A stretch of 61,515 nt of DNA from CABMKH01 sp040797625 (GCA_052067355.1 JBQHQH010000015.1:1-61515); one strand, 5' to 3'. Counted from the first letter of the stretch, positions 43,226 through 52,925 are shown. Notes: generated from the sequence alone by a model not told the origin. A program made the numbers and translations.

Positions 43226-45046
43226 GTGAATAAACGTCAAATAAGCTTATTGAAAAAACTAATAGTTCAAGAGGATTATCAACCCATAAAATATTTTTCT
43301 AAGGAACTTGATATATCTGGGAAAACGGTGTCTAAAGATCTTGATGAAATCGAAGATTCTATCTATTCCATAGGAGCTAGAGTAGATAGAAAACAAGGTA
43401 TGGGGATAAAACTTTTTTATACTCCTTCCCAGTTAGATGACTTGAATAATATGCTAAATAATACAAATGTATTTGAGGGAGATAAGGGCTTAGAGCATAG
43501 GCGAATTCAGATTTTATTGAGTTTACTTATGAATACAAATAGATATACTACAATTCAAAGACTATCGGATAAATATATAGTAAGCAGGACGTCTATCAAT
43601 AATGATTTAAATGAGATTCAGGAGAAACTAGATAAATATGGTTTAGAACTTTCACGAACTGTTAGGGGAACCAAGATATTAGGTAGTGAGATAAATATTA
43701 GGAAGGCTCTAGTCTCTACAATTCAAGAGTATGGGAAATTTCATCCAGATTATATTGTAGAGTATCAGAATATTAGGCACAGAGAACTTAAAAACATGGG
43801 GAAGAATACTATCCTAGATGAAAAATCCATTATATTCTTTGAAAATCTATTAAATAAATTGGAAAGTGATTTAAAACTTGTAATATATGAGCCATATTAC
43901 ACCAATCTATTGACTCACTTAGTTATTATGACAAATAGGATAATAAGTGGAAATTGTATAGATGATCAATCTGAGGAAAATGATGTAATCTTGGTAACCA
44001 ATAAAAAGCTATACCATAGTGCTATATATCTAATAGATGAGATAGAGAAAAAATTTAACATCAAGATAAATACAGAGGAAATAATATATATCTATAAATA
44101 TTTGACTTCTATAGGACTTAGTTATGACGGAAATAGGGAGAAGGAGAGAGGGTGTAATCTGCCTCATGTCAAATTTACTAGAGATCTAATAGATATAGTA
44201 TCTCAGATGTCAGATATAGATTATAGTCTAAGGACTAATCTATATGACAGATTGTCATTGCATATAAAGCCTATGCTAAATAGAGCAAAGTATAATATTC
44301 AGATAAAGAATCCACTGTTAAAGGACTTTTTAGGAGAATTTCAAGAAGAGTTCTCTGTAGTAAAGTTAGCTTGCTTCTTAGTCTGCAATAGACATGAAGT
44401 AAATATGATAAGTGATCATGAAGTCGCCTATATTTTATCCTACTTTATATCAGAAGGAGAGAGAAGTGTAGAAGACATCAAGATAAAGACAGTAGTCATC
44501 TGCCATAGTGGATATGGAACTAGTCAACTGTTGGCGACTAGATTGGAAAAGTCCTTTAGCAATATTGAGGTAGTGGATATTATTTCATCTAATTTTATTA
44601 ACAATATAGACTTAAGCAAGATAGATCTAATAGTTTCAACTGTACCTTTGGATATAGAGGAGACATACTTTACGGTATCTGCTTTCTTAAATGAAATTGA
44701 TAAGAAGAATATAGAAAACCATATGGAGTCTATATTTAGAAATAGAAGGGCTCTATCCTTTCCAGAGGAAATAGAGAAGATACCAGTAGAGAGTATTGAA
44801 GGTAATAGGGATATAGAGGAATTTAATAGTGCTCTCAATAGGGATAATTTACTTCATATAAAAGATAATATCTATATATATCCAGTAGAGAATAGGAAGA
44901 ATTTTACTAAAAAGACCATAATAGAAGAGAAAGAATATAGGAAGTATATATATTCCATAGATTATTCCAGTTATAGATATCTATCTAAGACCCTAAGACA
45001 GATAATAAGAGAAAATATAGGTGAGGAGAATCTAGATGAAGATTGA
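43226..45046 (+). CDS. PRD-containing transcriptional regulator (BglG/MtlR type)
   Basis: 606 residues from GTG 43226 (AAAGGA upstream). N-terminal HTH (NKRQISLLKKLIVQEDYQPIKYFSKEL) and a second Mga-like HTH (TTIQRLSDKYIVSRTSINNDLNEI) precede two PRD domains (~190-410). A Gat-type EIIB domain follows with cysteine in KTVVICHSGYGTSQLL. The C-terminal ~100 residues lack an EIIA histidine motif; EIIA is the next gene instead, overlapping by 11 bases. Phosphorylation by PTS proteins should control it. Targets are most likely the following PTS and peptidase genes, some of which share the R1-R3 upstream repeats. Confidence 0.9.
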   Translation: MNKRQISLLKKLIVQEDYQPIKYFSKELDISGKTVSKDLDEIEDSIYSIGARVDRKQGMGIKLFYTPSQLDDLNNMLNNTNVFEGDKGLEHRRIQILLSLLMNTNRYTTIQRLSDKYIVSRTSINNDLNEIQEKLDKYGLELSRTVRGTKILGSEINIRKALVSTIQEYGKFHPDYIVEYQNIRHRELKNMGKNTILDEKSIIFFENLLNKLESDLKLVIYEPYYTNLLTHLVIMTNRIISGNCIDDQSEENDVILVTNKKLYHSAIYLIDEIEKKFNIKINTEEIIYIYKYLTSIGLSYDGNREKERGCNLPHVKFTRDLIDIVSQMSDIDYSLRTNLYDRLSLHIKPMLNRAKYNIQIKNPLLKDFLGEFQEEFSVVKLACFLVCNRHEVNMISDHEVAYILSYFISEGERSVEDIKIKTVVICHSGYGTSQLLATRLEKSFSNIEVVDIISSNFINNIDLSKIDLIVSTVPLDIEETYFTVSAFLNEIDKKNIENHMESIFRNRRALSFPEEIEKIPVESIEGNRDIEEFNSALNRDNLLHIKDNIYIYPVENRKNFTKKTIIEEKEYRKYIYSIDYSSYRYLSKTLRQIIRENIGEENLDED

Positions 45047-45518
45047 AAACATCCTTGATGTAGAAAATATATTTGTAAATGATACTTTAACATCTAAAGA
45101 AGAGGTTATTGATAGATTGACAGAGAGCCTTGTAGTATCGAAAGTGGTTTTGGATAAAGAGAAGTTTATAGAGTCCATATATGATAGAGAGAGCAGAGCT
45201 TCTACATATGTAGGGGAATATCTAGTTATTCCTCATGGAACTTGTAAGCATATAGCAAAGCCAGCAATTGCCATTGCTAAAGTAGATAGAGAATTTTCTT
45301 GGGGAGAAGTCTATGAAACTGTAAAGTTAGTTATCCTGTTTGCCATCCCAGAAGATGGACAGTGGGAAGAGGAGTTAGAGATATTAAAGAGATTTGCCTC
45401 TTCACTGGGAGATTCGAAATTTATAAAAGAGCTTTTGGAGGCTGATACAGAGGGGGAATTATTTCAATCTGTATGTAAATATCTTAGAGAGAAGTGGGAG
45501 AGATACAATGAGAACTAA
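45036..45518 (+). CDS. PTS EIIA (fructose/mannitol type) protein
   Basis: 160 residues, EIIA-2 domain: VEVIDRLTESLV-type N-terminus and phospho-histidine H67 in YLVIPHGTCKH. It probably phosphorylates or senses through the PRD regulator rather than feeding the lactose/cellobiose-type EIIB encoded downstream, which needs the other EIIA type (52961). It overlaps the regulator gene by 11 bases and the next gene by 11. Confidence 0.88.
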   Translation: MKIENILDVENIFVNDTLTSKEEVIDRLTESLVVSKVVLDKEKFIESIYDRESRASTYVGEYLVIPHGTCKHIAKPAIAIAKVDREFSWGEVYETVKLVILFAIPEDGQWEEELEILKRFASSLGDSKFIKELLEADTEGELFQSVCKYLREKWERYNEN

Positions 45519-46083
45519 AGATAAGGTTTCCCTATTACAATCTGAAAGAGTAAATATATTTAGAAGAGGAATTGCAGCAATATTTGATATCTATATATCA
45601 TCAGTTTTGGCAAATATACCTATTTTGCTTATCTATAGTATAGAGACTGGTGAAACTAATATGACTAAGAATTTGTCTTCTCTATCTAAGCTAAATGGAG
45701 GTTTGGCGTGTATACTTGGGATTCTCATGGTCTTATTATATTATATAGTTCTTCCAGTATATAAGTTTCATGGTCAGACTTTAGCGAAGAGAATATTGGG
45801 CTTTAAGGTTGTAAAGATGGATGGTGGAGATGTAGACTTAAACACCATGTTTAAAAGAGAGGTCATAGGTTCTATGATTGTAGAAGGTGGGTTTATAAGT
45901 AGTGGAAACTATTTAAGGCAACTCATACTCATAATTACAGGTTCTGATCTACTATATACATGGCTTTTATATATATCTTTTGGAACTACAATTTTATCTA
46001 TAATCTGTATGGTATTTTCAAAAGAAAATAGGATGTTACATGATTATATTTCTGGAACTAAGATTTTAAGTTTAAATAGATGA
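45508..46083 (+). CDS. RDD-family membrane protein
   Basis: 191 residues. FRRGIAAIFDIYISSVLANIPIL is the RDD motif (Arg-Asp in a membrane helix), and KFHGQTLAKRILGFKVVKMDG the conserved cytoplasmic loop; four to five helices. RDD proteins are poorly understood and sometimes act as Na+/H+ antiporters. Its overlap with the EIIA gene shows it belongs to the PTS operon, an uncommon companion. Confidence 0.8.
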   Translation: MRTKDKVSLLQSERVNIFRRGIAAIFDIYISSVLANIPILLIYSIETGETNMTKNLSSLSKLNGGLACILGILMVLLYYIVLPVYKFHGQTLAKRILGFKVVKMDGGDVDLNTMFKREVIGSMIVEGGFISSGNYLRQLILIITGSDLLYTWLLYISFGTTILSIICMVFSKENRMLHDYISGTKILSLNR

Positions 46084-46113
46084 TATTTGAGACAGTAAAT
46101 GGAGGTGAACATG

Positions 46114-46437
46114 ATGAAGAAGATATATCTATTTTGTGATCAAGGTATGAGCACAAGTATGTTGGCTAAGAAGATGCAGGATATTGGAGACAAACACAAT
46201 TTACCTTTAGAAGTAAAGGCCTTTTCTATTAAGATATTGGAAAAGATATTAGAAGAAAAACATCCTGACTGTGTATTATTAGGACCTCAAGTTAGACATC
46301 TACTTGAAGATACTAAGAAGAGAGTAGAGAGCTATGATGTGCCAGTTGGAGTTGTTGACTCTGTTGATTATGGGATGATGGATGGAGAGAAAGTCCTAAA
46401 AAAAGCAATACTATTGATGAAAAATTATAAAAAGTAG
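46114..46437 (+). CDS. PTS lactose/cellobiose-type EIIB, copy 1
   Basis: 107 residues: KKIYLFCDQGMSTSMLAKKMQ with phospho-cysteine C8, and VLLGPQVRHLLEDTKK. GGAGGTG lies 8 bases before this ATG; an ATG three bases earlier is equally possible. The product differs at only one residue (Glu versus Ala in KKRVESYD) from copy 2 at 53606. The EIIC gene follows 11 bases later. Confidence 0.92.
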   Translation: MKKIYLFCDQGMSTSMLAKKMQDIGDKHNLPLEVKAFSIKILEKILEEKHPDCVLLGPQVRHLLEDTKKRVESYDVPVGVVDSVDYGMMDGEKVLKKAILLMKNYKK

Positions 46438-46448
46438 GAGTGGTAATA

Positions 46449-47789
46449 GTGCTTAAAAAACTAGAAAAGATTTTGATGCCTATGGCAGATAAATTGGGAA
46501 GGAATAAGGTCCTAGTTGCGATTCGTGACGGATTTTTAATATCAACTCCACTATTAATCGTAGGGTCTATCTTTTTATTGATAGCCAATTTTCCAATAAC
46601 AGGTTGGTCTGAATTTTGGACACAATATCTAGGAGAAGGTTGGGAGATGTGGTTTATAAATGTATCTAGAGCGACATTTAGTGTCATTGCTCTATTGACC
46701 TGTATAGGGACAGGATATGCTTATTCTAGAGAGATAAAGGGAGATAAGATTCAAGGTGCAGTAGTGGCATTTGTTTCATTTTTAATCTTGATGCCCACTA
46801 TGATTCCATATGAAGGAGTTGAGGGGACAGGTAATGTAAGTGCATTAGGTTTTGAATATGTTGGATCAAATGGAATATTTTTGGCATTAGTAGTATCTAT
46901 ATTGTCAGTATCCATATTCGATTGGGCTTATAAAAAGGGATGGACAATAAAGATGCCTAGTGGAGTTCCACCAGCAGTAGCAGACTCTTTTGCAGCTTTG
47001 ATTCCAAGTGCAATAGTAATGTTTGTATTCTTCTTAACTAGAATTGTATTTGAATTTACACCATTTGAGACGGCTCACAATTTTATATATAAAGTATTAC
47101 AAACTCCGCTACAAGGAGTGGGAAATACTTTAGGAGCACAGGTTGTCTATGGAGTAGCATCTACACTTTTCTGGTTCTTTGGGATAAATGGACCGGCAGT
47201 TACAAACGCAGTATTTGGACCAATAACCAAGATATTGACAATAGAAAATTTAGAGGCATTTCAAGCAGGATTGCCATTGCCTAATATATTTACTGATCCA
47301 TTTTCCAACTTCTTTACTGGATTTGGTGGTGGAGGAAGTACACTTTCACTAGTTATAGTTATGATATTATTTTGTAAATCCAAGAGAATTACTCAATTAG
47401 GTAAACTATCTATTGTACCAGGTATCTTTGGAATCAACGAGCCTATAATATTTGGTCTACCAATAGTATTAAATCCTATATTGATAATTCCATTTATAGG
47501 GGTTCCTACAATGAATGTAATCCTATCTACTATAGCAACTAGAGCTGGGATTATACCGTACACTACTGGAGTAGCGTTGCCATGGACTACCCCAATAGGA
47601 TTCTCAGGATATCTATCTACAGGAAGTCTATTTGCATCATTATGGCAGATAGGACTATTGATACTTGGATGTATATTCTATTATCCATTTATAAAAATAT
47701 TGGATAAACAATATCTAAGGGAAGAAAGAGAAGCAGAGGATAATGAATCTGATATAGATGACATTTCTTTTGACGATCTATCTTTCTAA
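46449..47789 (+). CDS. PTS lactose/cellobiose-type EIIC, copy 1
   Basis: 446 residues from GTG 46449 (AGGAG 8 bases upstream; the homologous gene at 53941 starts at the same residue). MPMADKLGRNKVLVAIRDGFLISTPLLIVGSIF, FGINGPAVTNAVFGP, FGGGGSTLSL and GIFGINEPIIFGLPIVLNP are EIIC-Lac/Cel motifs. It transports a disaccharide-like substrate; the family includes chitobiose, cellobiose and lactose permeases. Confidence 0.93.
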   Translation: MLKKLEKILMPMADKLGRNKVLVAIRDGFLISTPLLIVGSIFLLIANFPITGWSEFWTQYLGEGWEMWFINVSRATFSVIALLTCIGTGYAYSREIKGDKIQGAVVAFVSFLILMPTMIPYEGVEGTGNVSALGFEYVGSNGIFLALVVSILSVSIFDWAYKKGWTIKMPSGVPPAVADSFAALIPSAIVMFVFFLTRIVFEFTPFETAHNFIYKVLQTPLQGVGNTLGAQVVYGVASTLFWFFGINGPAVTNAVFGPITKILTIENLEAFQAGLPLPNIFTDPFSNFFTGFGGGGSTLSLVIVMILFCKSKRITQLGKLSIVPGIFGINEPIIFGLPIVLNPILIIPFIGVPTMNVILSTIATRAGIIPYTTGVALPWTTPIGFSGYLSTGSLFASLWQIGLLILGCIFYYPFIKILDKQYLREEREAEDNESDIDDISFDDLSF

Positions 47790-47809
47790 TGAATTTAGGG
47801 GGTAAGACA

Positions 47810-48331
47810 ATGAAGATTTTAATGATATTCGATCAAACACAAGCTGGATTAGGAGGCAAGGAAAATCCTGATTTACCTCTAGGTGGCAAGAGTATGCCAA
47901 TAGGTTCTGCACATATGTTAGAACCCAATTTAAAAGAAGTAGATGGAAAAGTTGTAGCATGTCTATATTGTGGAGACGGATATTTTAAGAAAAATAGGGA
48001 AGAAGTAAAATTTAAGATGGCCGCAATGGTAAAAAAGATCAATCCAGATGTAGTAGTATGTGGCCCAGCTTTTAACTATGCTGGATATGCAGAGATGTGT
48101 GCAGTATTAGCTCATGAGATAAATGAGAAGACAGATATCCCAGCTATTGCTGCCATGTCTAAAGAGAATGAGGAAACTATTTCAAAATATAAGGATTCAG
48201 TAAATATCGTCATCATGCCTAAAAAAGGCGGAACAGGATTAAGTGAATCTCTTAACAATATCTGTGTTCTTGCAAAGAAAATAGTAGATGGCGAAGATAT
48301 AACTGATTACGCAGAACAAATATGTTATTAA
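47810..48331 (+). CDS. GrdB-related putative oxidoreductase (short form)
   Basis: 173 residues. LMIFDQTQAGLGGKENPDLPLGG, CLYCGDGYF with C51 and C54, and VVCGPAFNYAGYAEMCAVLAHEI correspond to the N-terminal part of glycine/sarcosine/betaine reductase component B (GrdB), which is about 430 residues. Here the protein stops at the point where GrdB would continue, with TAA and no in-frame TGA, so it is not a selenoprotein. AGGGGG supports ATG 47810. It sits within a PTS/peptidase operon. Role unknown; thiol-dependent reductive chemistry is conceivable. Confidence 0.7.
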   Translation: MKILMIFDQTQAGLGGKENPDLPLGGKSMPIGSAHMLEPNLKEVDGKVVACLYCGDGYFKKNREEVKFKMAAMVKKINPDVVVCGPAFNYAGYAEMCAVLAHEINEKTDIPAIAAMSKENEETISKYKDSVNIVIMPKKGGTGLSESLNNICVLAKKIVDGEDITDYAEQICY

Positions 48332-48332
48332 A

Positions 48333-48370
48333 AATAAGGTAGCCTAAATTTTCTAGGCTACCTTATTGAT
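48333..48370 (+). terminator. Hairpin between GrdB-related and M42 genes
   Basis: AATAAGGTAGCCTA (48333-48346) pairs with TAGGCTACCTTATT (48354-48367). The trailing sequence is not T-rich on its own beyond the stem, so it may be a partial terminator or mRNA processing barrier. Confidence 0.65.
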
Positions 48371-48396
48371 TAGAGAAGAAAGGAAGAGTGAAAAGT

Positions 48397-49473
48397 ATGA
48401 ACATAGATGATAATACATTGAAATTAGCACAGGAACTTACTCAAATAATAGGTGTATCAGGTAATGAGAGGTATATATCTAAAGCATTACAACAGCAATA
48501 TAGGAGATATACAGAAGAAATAGTGTTTGACAATCTAGGTTCAGTATTTGCAGTAAAGAGATGTGGAAAGGAAAATGCTAAAAAAGTCATGATCTCAGGA
48601 AATATGGATGAGACTGGATTTATGGTGAATGGGATTACAGATAACGGACTTCTTAAGATATTGCCATTGGGAACCGTATGGGATCAGACCATATTATCTC
48701 AGAGAATTAGGTTGATAAATGGAGAAGGTAAGGAGTTTAAAGGAGCCATAGTGACTAAGAATAGTGGCGAAGATAGATCTAAGATAATAGGCGTTGGCGA
48801 GATGTTTGCAGATATTGGTGCTAACAGTAAAGAGGAAATAAAAGAAATGGGTATAAAATTAGGAGATTCCATGGTCATAGATGGACCCTTTGAAGTACTA
48901 GCTACAGGCAAGAGGATACTTTCTAAAGCTTGGAACAATAGATATGGATGTATGCTTGGAATAGAACTATTAGAGGCATTAAAAGATGTAGAATTAGATG
49001 TGGACCTATATGTTGGCTGTACAGTTCAAAAAGAGATAGGCCTAAGAGGAGCAGAGACTGCTACAAATTTAGTAAAACCAGATTTAGGAATAGTTCTAGA
49101 TTGTCTACAAGCCAATGATATTGAAGGTAAAGAAGATGCAGTAGGTAAATTAGGAGAAGGACTATTGATAAACTACTATGATAAATCTATGATGCCTAAT
49201 AGAGCATTGATCAGCCATCTAGTAGATATATGTAAATCAAATGATATAAAGCACCAATACTATTATTCAATGAAAGAAAATGATGCTAAGTGGATTCACA
49301 AATTATTAGTAGGATGCCCAACTTTAATGGCATGTATCTGCACAAGAAATGTAAATACAAATAGCTCTATTATCGACATGGATGACTATCTATCTGCAAA
49401 AGAAGCGGTTATTAGGGTTATAAAATCTTTAGATACAGAGACTATTGATAGATTTAAAGCCGAAAATAGATAG
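48397..49473 (+). CDS. M42-family peptidase homologue, predicted inactive
   Basis: 358 residues, collinear with the M42 aminopeptidase encoded next. Metal and catalytic positions are replaced: GHMDE reads GNMDE (N69), KAWDDR reads KAWNNR (N180), QEEVG reads QKEIG (K212), and the C-terminal RYMHS reads RNVNT. Only D71, E213 and D235 remain. It is therefore probably a pseudoenzyme, perhaps a structural or regulatory subunit of a mixed M42 complex, or a binding protein. FrvX-like M42 proteins are known in PTS operons. The ATG at 48397 is chosen over a GTG 9 bases upstream. Confidence 0.85.
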   Translation: MNIDDNTLKLAQELTQIIGVSGNERYISKALQQQYRRYTEEIVFDNLGSVFAVKRCGKENAKKVMISGNMDETGFMVNGITDNGLLKILPLGTVWDQTILSQRIRLINGEGKEFKGAIVTKNSGEDRSKIIGVGEMFADIGANSKEEIKEMGIKLGDSMVIDGPFEVLATGKRILSKAWNNRYGCMLGIELLEALKDVELDVDLYVGCTVQKEIGLRGAETATNLVKPDLGIVLDCLQANDIEGKEDAVGKLGEGLLINYYDKSMMPNRALISHLVDICKSNDIKHQYYYSMKENDAKWIHKLLVGCPTLMACICTRNVNTNSSIIDMDDYLSAKEAVIRVIKSLDTETIDRFKAENR

Positions 49474-49505
49474 GATATAGGATTAAGAGTATTGGAGGAG
49501 AGCTT

Positions 49506-50585
49506 ATGTATAATATAGATTTCCAGATGCTAAAGGAATTAAGCGAAGCTGATGGAATATCAGGTTGTGAAAGAGAAGTAAGTAGAGTCGTAAATAGATA
49601 TTTTAGAGAATATGCTGATGAGATCATGTATGATAACCTAGGTTCTATAATTGGACTAAAAAAAGGAAATGAAGATGGACCTAAGATAATGATTGCCGGA
49701 CATATGGATGAAGTTGGATTTCTAGTAAGACATATAGATGAGAATGGCTATATAAGGATATTGCCTGTAGGTGGATGGTGGGGACATGTACTTCCATCTC
49801 AAGAGATGAGGATAACTACATCTACTGGTAAAAAGATATATGGAGTAGTGGGAAGTCGTGCACCTCATGGAATGCCTTCCGAGGAAAAAGAGAAAGTAAT
49901 TAAGCCAATAGATCTGTTTATAGATATAGGAGTAGAAAACAGGGAAGAGGCTGAAGAACTGGGAATACAGATTGGAGATATGATTACACCTAATACAGAG
50001 TGTAGGATTATGAACAATTCAAATTATATAGTGGGAAAGGCATGGGACGATAGAATAGGTGTAGCAGTAGCCATAGATGTCTTAAGACACCTTCAAAGCA
50101 CTGAACATGATGCAAATGTCTATGCTGTAGGTACAGTCCAAGAAGAGGTAGGATTAAGGGGAGCAAGAACAGCTACTCAAGTGATAAATCCTGATATTGG
50201 TATTGCACTAGATGTGACAACTGCTAAGGATACACCTATGGATAAGGGAGACATAGGATTAGGGCGTGGTGTCATCTTGAGTATATTAGATGCAACGGCT
50301 TTAGCACATAGAGGACTCTTAAATGAGTTTGAACACATATGTGAAGATCTAAATCTAGATATAAATTATGATGCCATGACTGTAGGTGGAACCGATGCAG
50401 GTAATATTCACAAGACCTTTAGTGGAGTTATTACTATGACACTTTCTATTCCTACACGCTATATGCACTCTCCTAGATTGTTGATCCACCAAAGAGACTA
50501 TATAGAGACTGTAGAAGTCTTGGCAGAATTCTGTAAAAGGCTAGATAAAGACCTATTGGAAAGGTTAAGAATAACTACTAAATAA
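49506..50585 (+). CDS. M42-family metallo-aminopeptidase
   Basis: 359 residues with a full set of ligands: H66 and D68 in AGHMDEVGF, the bridging Asp in GKAWDDRIG, catalytic and metal Glu in VQEEVGLRG, Asp in GIALDVT, and the final His in PTRYMHSPRLL. M42 enzymes form tetrahedral dodecamers that trim short peptides. GGAGGAG precedes the ATG. It directly follows its predicted inactive paralogue. Confidence 0.93.
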   Translation: MYNIDFQMLKELSEADGISGCEREVSRVVNRYFREYADEIMYDNLGSIIGLKKGNEDGPKIMIAGHMDEVGFLVRHIDENGYIRILPVGGWWGHVLPSQEMRITTSTGKKIYGVVGSRAPHGMPSEEKEKVIKPIDLFIDIGVENREEAEELGIQIGDMITPNTECRIMNNSNYIVGKAWDDRIGVAVAIDVLRHLQSTEHDANVYAVGTVQEEVGLRGARTATQVINPDIGIALDVTTAKDTPMDKGDIGLGRGVILSILDATALAHRGLLNEFEHICEDLNLDINYDAMTVGGTDAGNIHKTFSGVITMTLSIPTRYMHSPRLLIHQRDYIETVEVLAEFCKRLDKDLLERLRITTK

Positions 50586-50636
50586 CAGATTTTAACAATA
50601 TATAATATATTTTAGCCTACTAATGGGTATTCTACA

Positions 50637-50725
50637 ACATGAACATAAGTTACCTATTATTAAGGAAGTTATATGTAATAGATTTACAGATAGACTTAGG
50701 ATATAGTCTAATTAGAAAGAATTTA
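50637..50725 (+). repeat. Upstream repeat R2 (before M20 dipeptidase)
   Basis: The string GGAAGTTATATGTAATAGATT is shared with R1, and the surrounding ACATAA.TTAC and TAGAAAGAATT are similar. It is the most diverged of the three copies and lies about 100 bases before the dipeptidase start. Confidence 0.55.
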
Positions 50726-50819
50726 GATACGATATATACGTATAATTGTCGTATTTAATAAAATATAGGAACTAGATATTCATAGATAAAACTTATCGTT
50801 CTCAATGGAGGTAATACAG

Positions 50820-51944
50820 ATGGAACAAATCTTAAATGATAAAATTGATGAATATAGAGAAGAATTATTGAAATCTATTGTGGAAGTGGTAAATATACCC
50901 AGTATTAAAGGAGAGTCAAGTGACGATGCACCTTTTGGGAAAGAGCCAAAGAGAGCATTGGAGAAAGCCCTTGAAATAGCAAGAAATCTAGGATTTCAAA
51001 CTCACATTGTAGACAATTGTGTTGGATATGCTCAATACGGAGAAGGGGAAGGCTATATAGGAGTTGTAGGACATCTAGACGTGGTAGATGAAGGAGAAGG
51101 ATGGAAGTTCCCTCCATTTAGTGGGCATATCGAAGATGGGAAGATGTATGGAAGAGGTGTATTAGACAATAAAGGGCCAATCATGTCGGCTCTCTATGGA
51201 CTATATGCTGTTAAAGAATCTGGTCTAAAGATAAACAAGCCAGTAAGGATTGTATTTGGGACTAACGAAGAAACTGGATTTGGTGATATACCTCACTATT
51301 TAGAAAAGGAAAAACCACCGATAATGGGATTTACTCCAGACTGTAAATATCCAGTAGTATATGGAGAAAGAGGAAGGGCAAATATACAGTTTCAGATAGA
51401 ATATAATAGCGAGAACTATGAAGATATGACTAGAGAATTTTTTAGCTTTTTAAATACCTATATCCTTTCTAGTAAGAGCAATGGAGATAGGTTGGGAATA
51501 GACTTTAGTGATAGTGAATTTGGTACTATGGAGATGAGGAATTACAAGATGGATGTAGAGGAATCTAAACTACTCTTTAACCTTAGCCTGAGTTATCCAG
51601 CCATAGTGAATATTGATGAAATAGTGAAGAGGATAGAGTCAAAACTATCCGAGAATATAAAGTTAAACTTGCTGTTAAATTATGATCCAGTTAAATTTGA
51701 GAAAGACTCTTTCTTAGTTAAATCTCTACAAAAGGCATATGAAGATGTGACAGGATTAGATGGTACTCCTGTAACTACTACAGGAGGGACATATGCAAAG
51801 ATAGTTCCCAATATTGTACCCTTTGGTCCATCTTTTCCTGGACAGAAGGGGATAGCTCATAATCCAAATGAGTATATGGACATAAGTGATATTATTTTAA
51901 ATGCAAAGATATTTGCTCAAGCAATATATAATTTAGCAAAATAA
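50820..51944 (+). CDS. M20-family (PepV/Sapep-like) dipeptidase
   Basis: 374 residues, shorter than the ~465 typical of PepV, mostly in the lid domain. GVVGHLDVVDEGEGWKFPPF, GRGVLDNKGPIMSALYGL, FGTNEETGFGD and the C-terminal AHNPNEYMDISD hold the usual metal and catalytic residues. It should hydrolyse dipeptides in the cytoplasm. GGAGGTAATACAG precedes ATG 50820. It begins a transcription unit behind repeat R2 and is followed by the glycosylasparaginase gene. Confidence 0.88.
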   Translation: MEQILNDKIDEYREELLKSIVEVVNIPSIKGESSDDAPFGKEPKRALEKALEIARNLGFQTHIVDNCVGYAQYGEGEGYIGVVGHLDVVDEGEGWKFPPFSGHIEDGKMYGRGVLDNKGPIMSALYGLYAVKESGLKINKPVRIVFGTNEETGFGDIPHYLEKEKPPIMGFTPDCKYPVVYGERGRANIQFQIEYNSENYEDMTREFFSFLNTYILSSKSNGDRLGIDFSDSEFGTMEMRNYKMDVEESKLLFNLSLSYPAIVNIDEIVKRIESKLSENIKLNLLLNYDPVKFEKDSFLVKSLQKAYEDVTGLDGTPVTTTGGTYAKIVPNIVPFGPSFPGQKGIAHNPNEYMDISDIILNAKIFAQAIYNLAK

Positions 51945-51965
51945 AGTTAGAAAAGAGGGATATAT

Positions 51966-52925
51966 ATGAGTTGGTCTTTTATAGCTACATGGAGGATGGC
52001 ATTGGAGGGTATCCAAGAGGGAGCTAAGTTATTAGAAGACAATGGAAGTTGTGGAGATGCTGTGGAGGCAGCTATAAAGATGGTAGAGGATTTTCCATAT
52101 TATAAATCTGTAGGATACGGTGGGCTTCCCAATGAAAATGGGGAAGTAGAACTAGATGCAGCCTATATGGATGGGGATAGTTTATCTATTGGAGCTGTTG
52201 CAGGAATCAAGGACTTTAAAAATCCCATAAGCATAGCTAGAAAGCTGAGTGAAGAGAAATTCAATTGTTTTTTAGTAGGTCAAGGAGCAGAGGAATATGC
52301 TCATAAAAATGGATTTGAAAGGGTAAATATGCTTACAGACAGAGCTATTATCCACTATAAGAATAGACTGAAGGAGATCAAGGAGAAAGAACTTACTCCA
52401 TATTCTGGACATGACACTGTGGGAATGGTTGCACTAGATTTGAATAATTCCATGGCAGCTGGCACATCTACAAGTGGCCTATTCATGAAGAAAAGAGGTA
52501 GAACAGGAGATTCTCCACTATCAGGTTCAGGATTTTATGTAGATAGTCAAATCGGAGGAGCAACAGCCACTGGATTAGGAGAAGATATTATGAAAGGATG
52601 TATCTCCTATGAAATTGTAAGGCTTATGAAAGAAGGATATACACCTCAGGAAGCAGCAGATAAGGCAGTACTTGAACTGAATAATCTGCTTATCAGTAGG
52701 AGAAAGGAAGCAGGAGATATCTCTGTTGTATGTATCAATAATAAGGGAGAATTTGGAGTAGCTACAAATATAGAGGGATTTTCCTTTGTAGTTGCTACTG
52801 ATAAATTATCTCCAACTGTATATGTGTGTTCAGTAGATAATGGCAAGACCACATATAAAGCTGCAAGTAAAGAATGGTTAGATAATTATATGAAGACTAG
52901 AACTGCACCACTAGAGTTAAAATAA
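51966..52925 (+). CDS. N4-(beta-N-acetylglucosaminyl)-L-asparaginase-type Ntn hydrolase
   Basis: 319 residues, family T2. GSCGDAVEAAIKMVED and VGYGGLPNENGEVELDAAYMDG form the N-terminal part. The autocleavage site and nucleophile is T151 in SGHDTVGMVAL, and IGGATATGLGEDIMKG follows. Lack of an N-terminal signal puts it in the cytoplasm. Glycosylasparaginases split GlcNAc-Asn; relatives are isoaspartyl peptidases, and the GHDT with GGLPN pattern favours the glycosylasparaginase branch. AGAGGG precedes the ATG. Confidence 0.85.
   Translation: MSWSFIATWRMALEGIQEGAKLLEDNGSCGDAVEAAIKMVEDFPYYKSVGYGGLPNENGEVELDAAYMDGDSLSIGAVAGIKDFKNPISIARKLSEEKFNCFLVGQGAEEYAHKNGFERVNMLTDRAIIHYKNRLKEIKEKELTPYSGHDTVGMVALDLNNSMAAGTSTSGLFMKKRGRTGDSPLSGSGFYVDSQIGGATATGLGEDIMKGCISYEIVRLMKEGYTPQEAADKAVLELNNLLISRRKEAGDISVVCINNKGEFGVATNIEGFSFVVATDKLSPTVYVCSVDNGKTTYKAASKEWLDNYMKTRTAPLELK

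Noticed and set aside
47810..48331. Selenoprotein form of GrdB with read-through of a UGA
   Set aside because: The frame ends in TAA and the following sequence is a hairpin and another gene.
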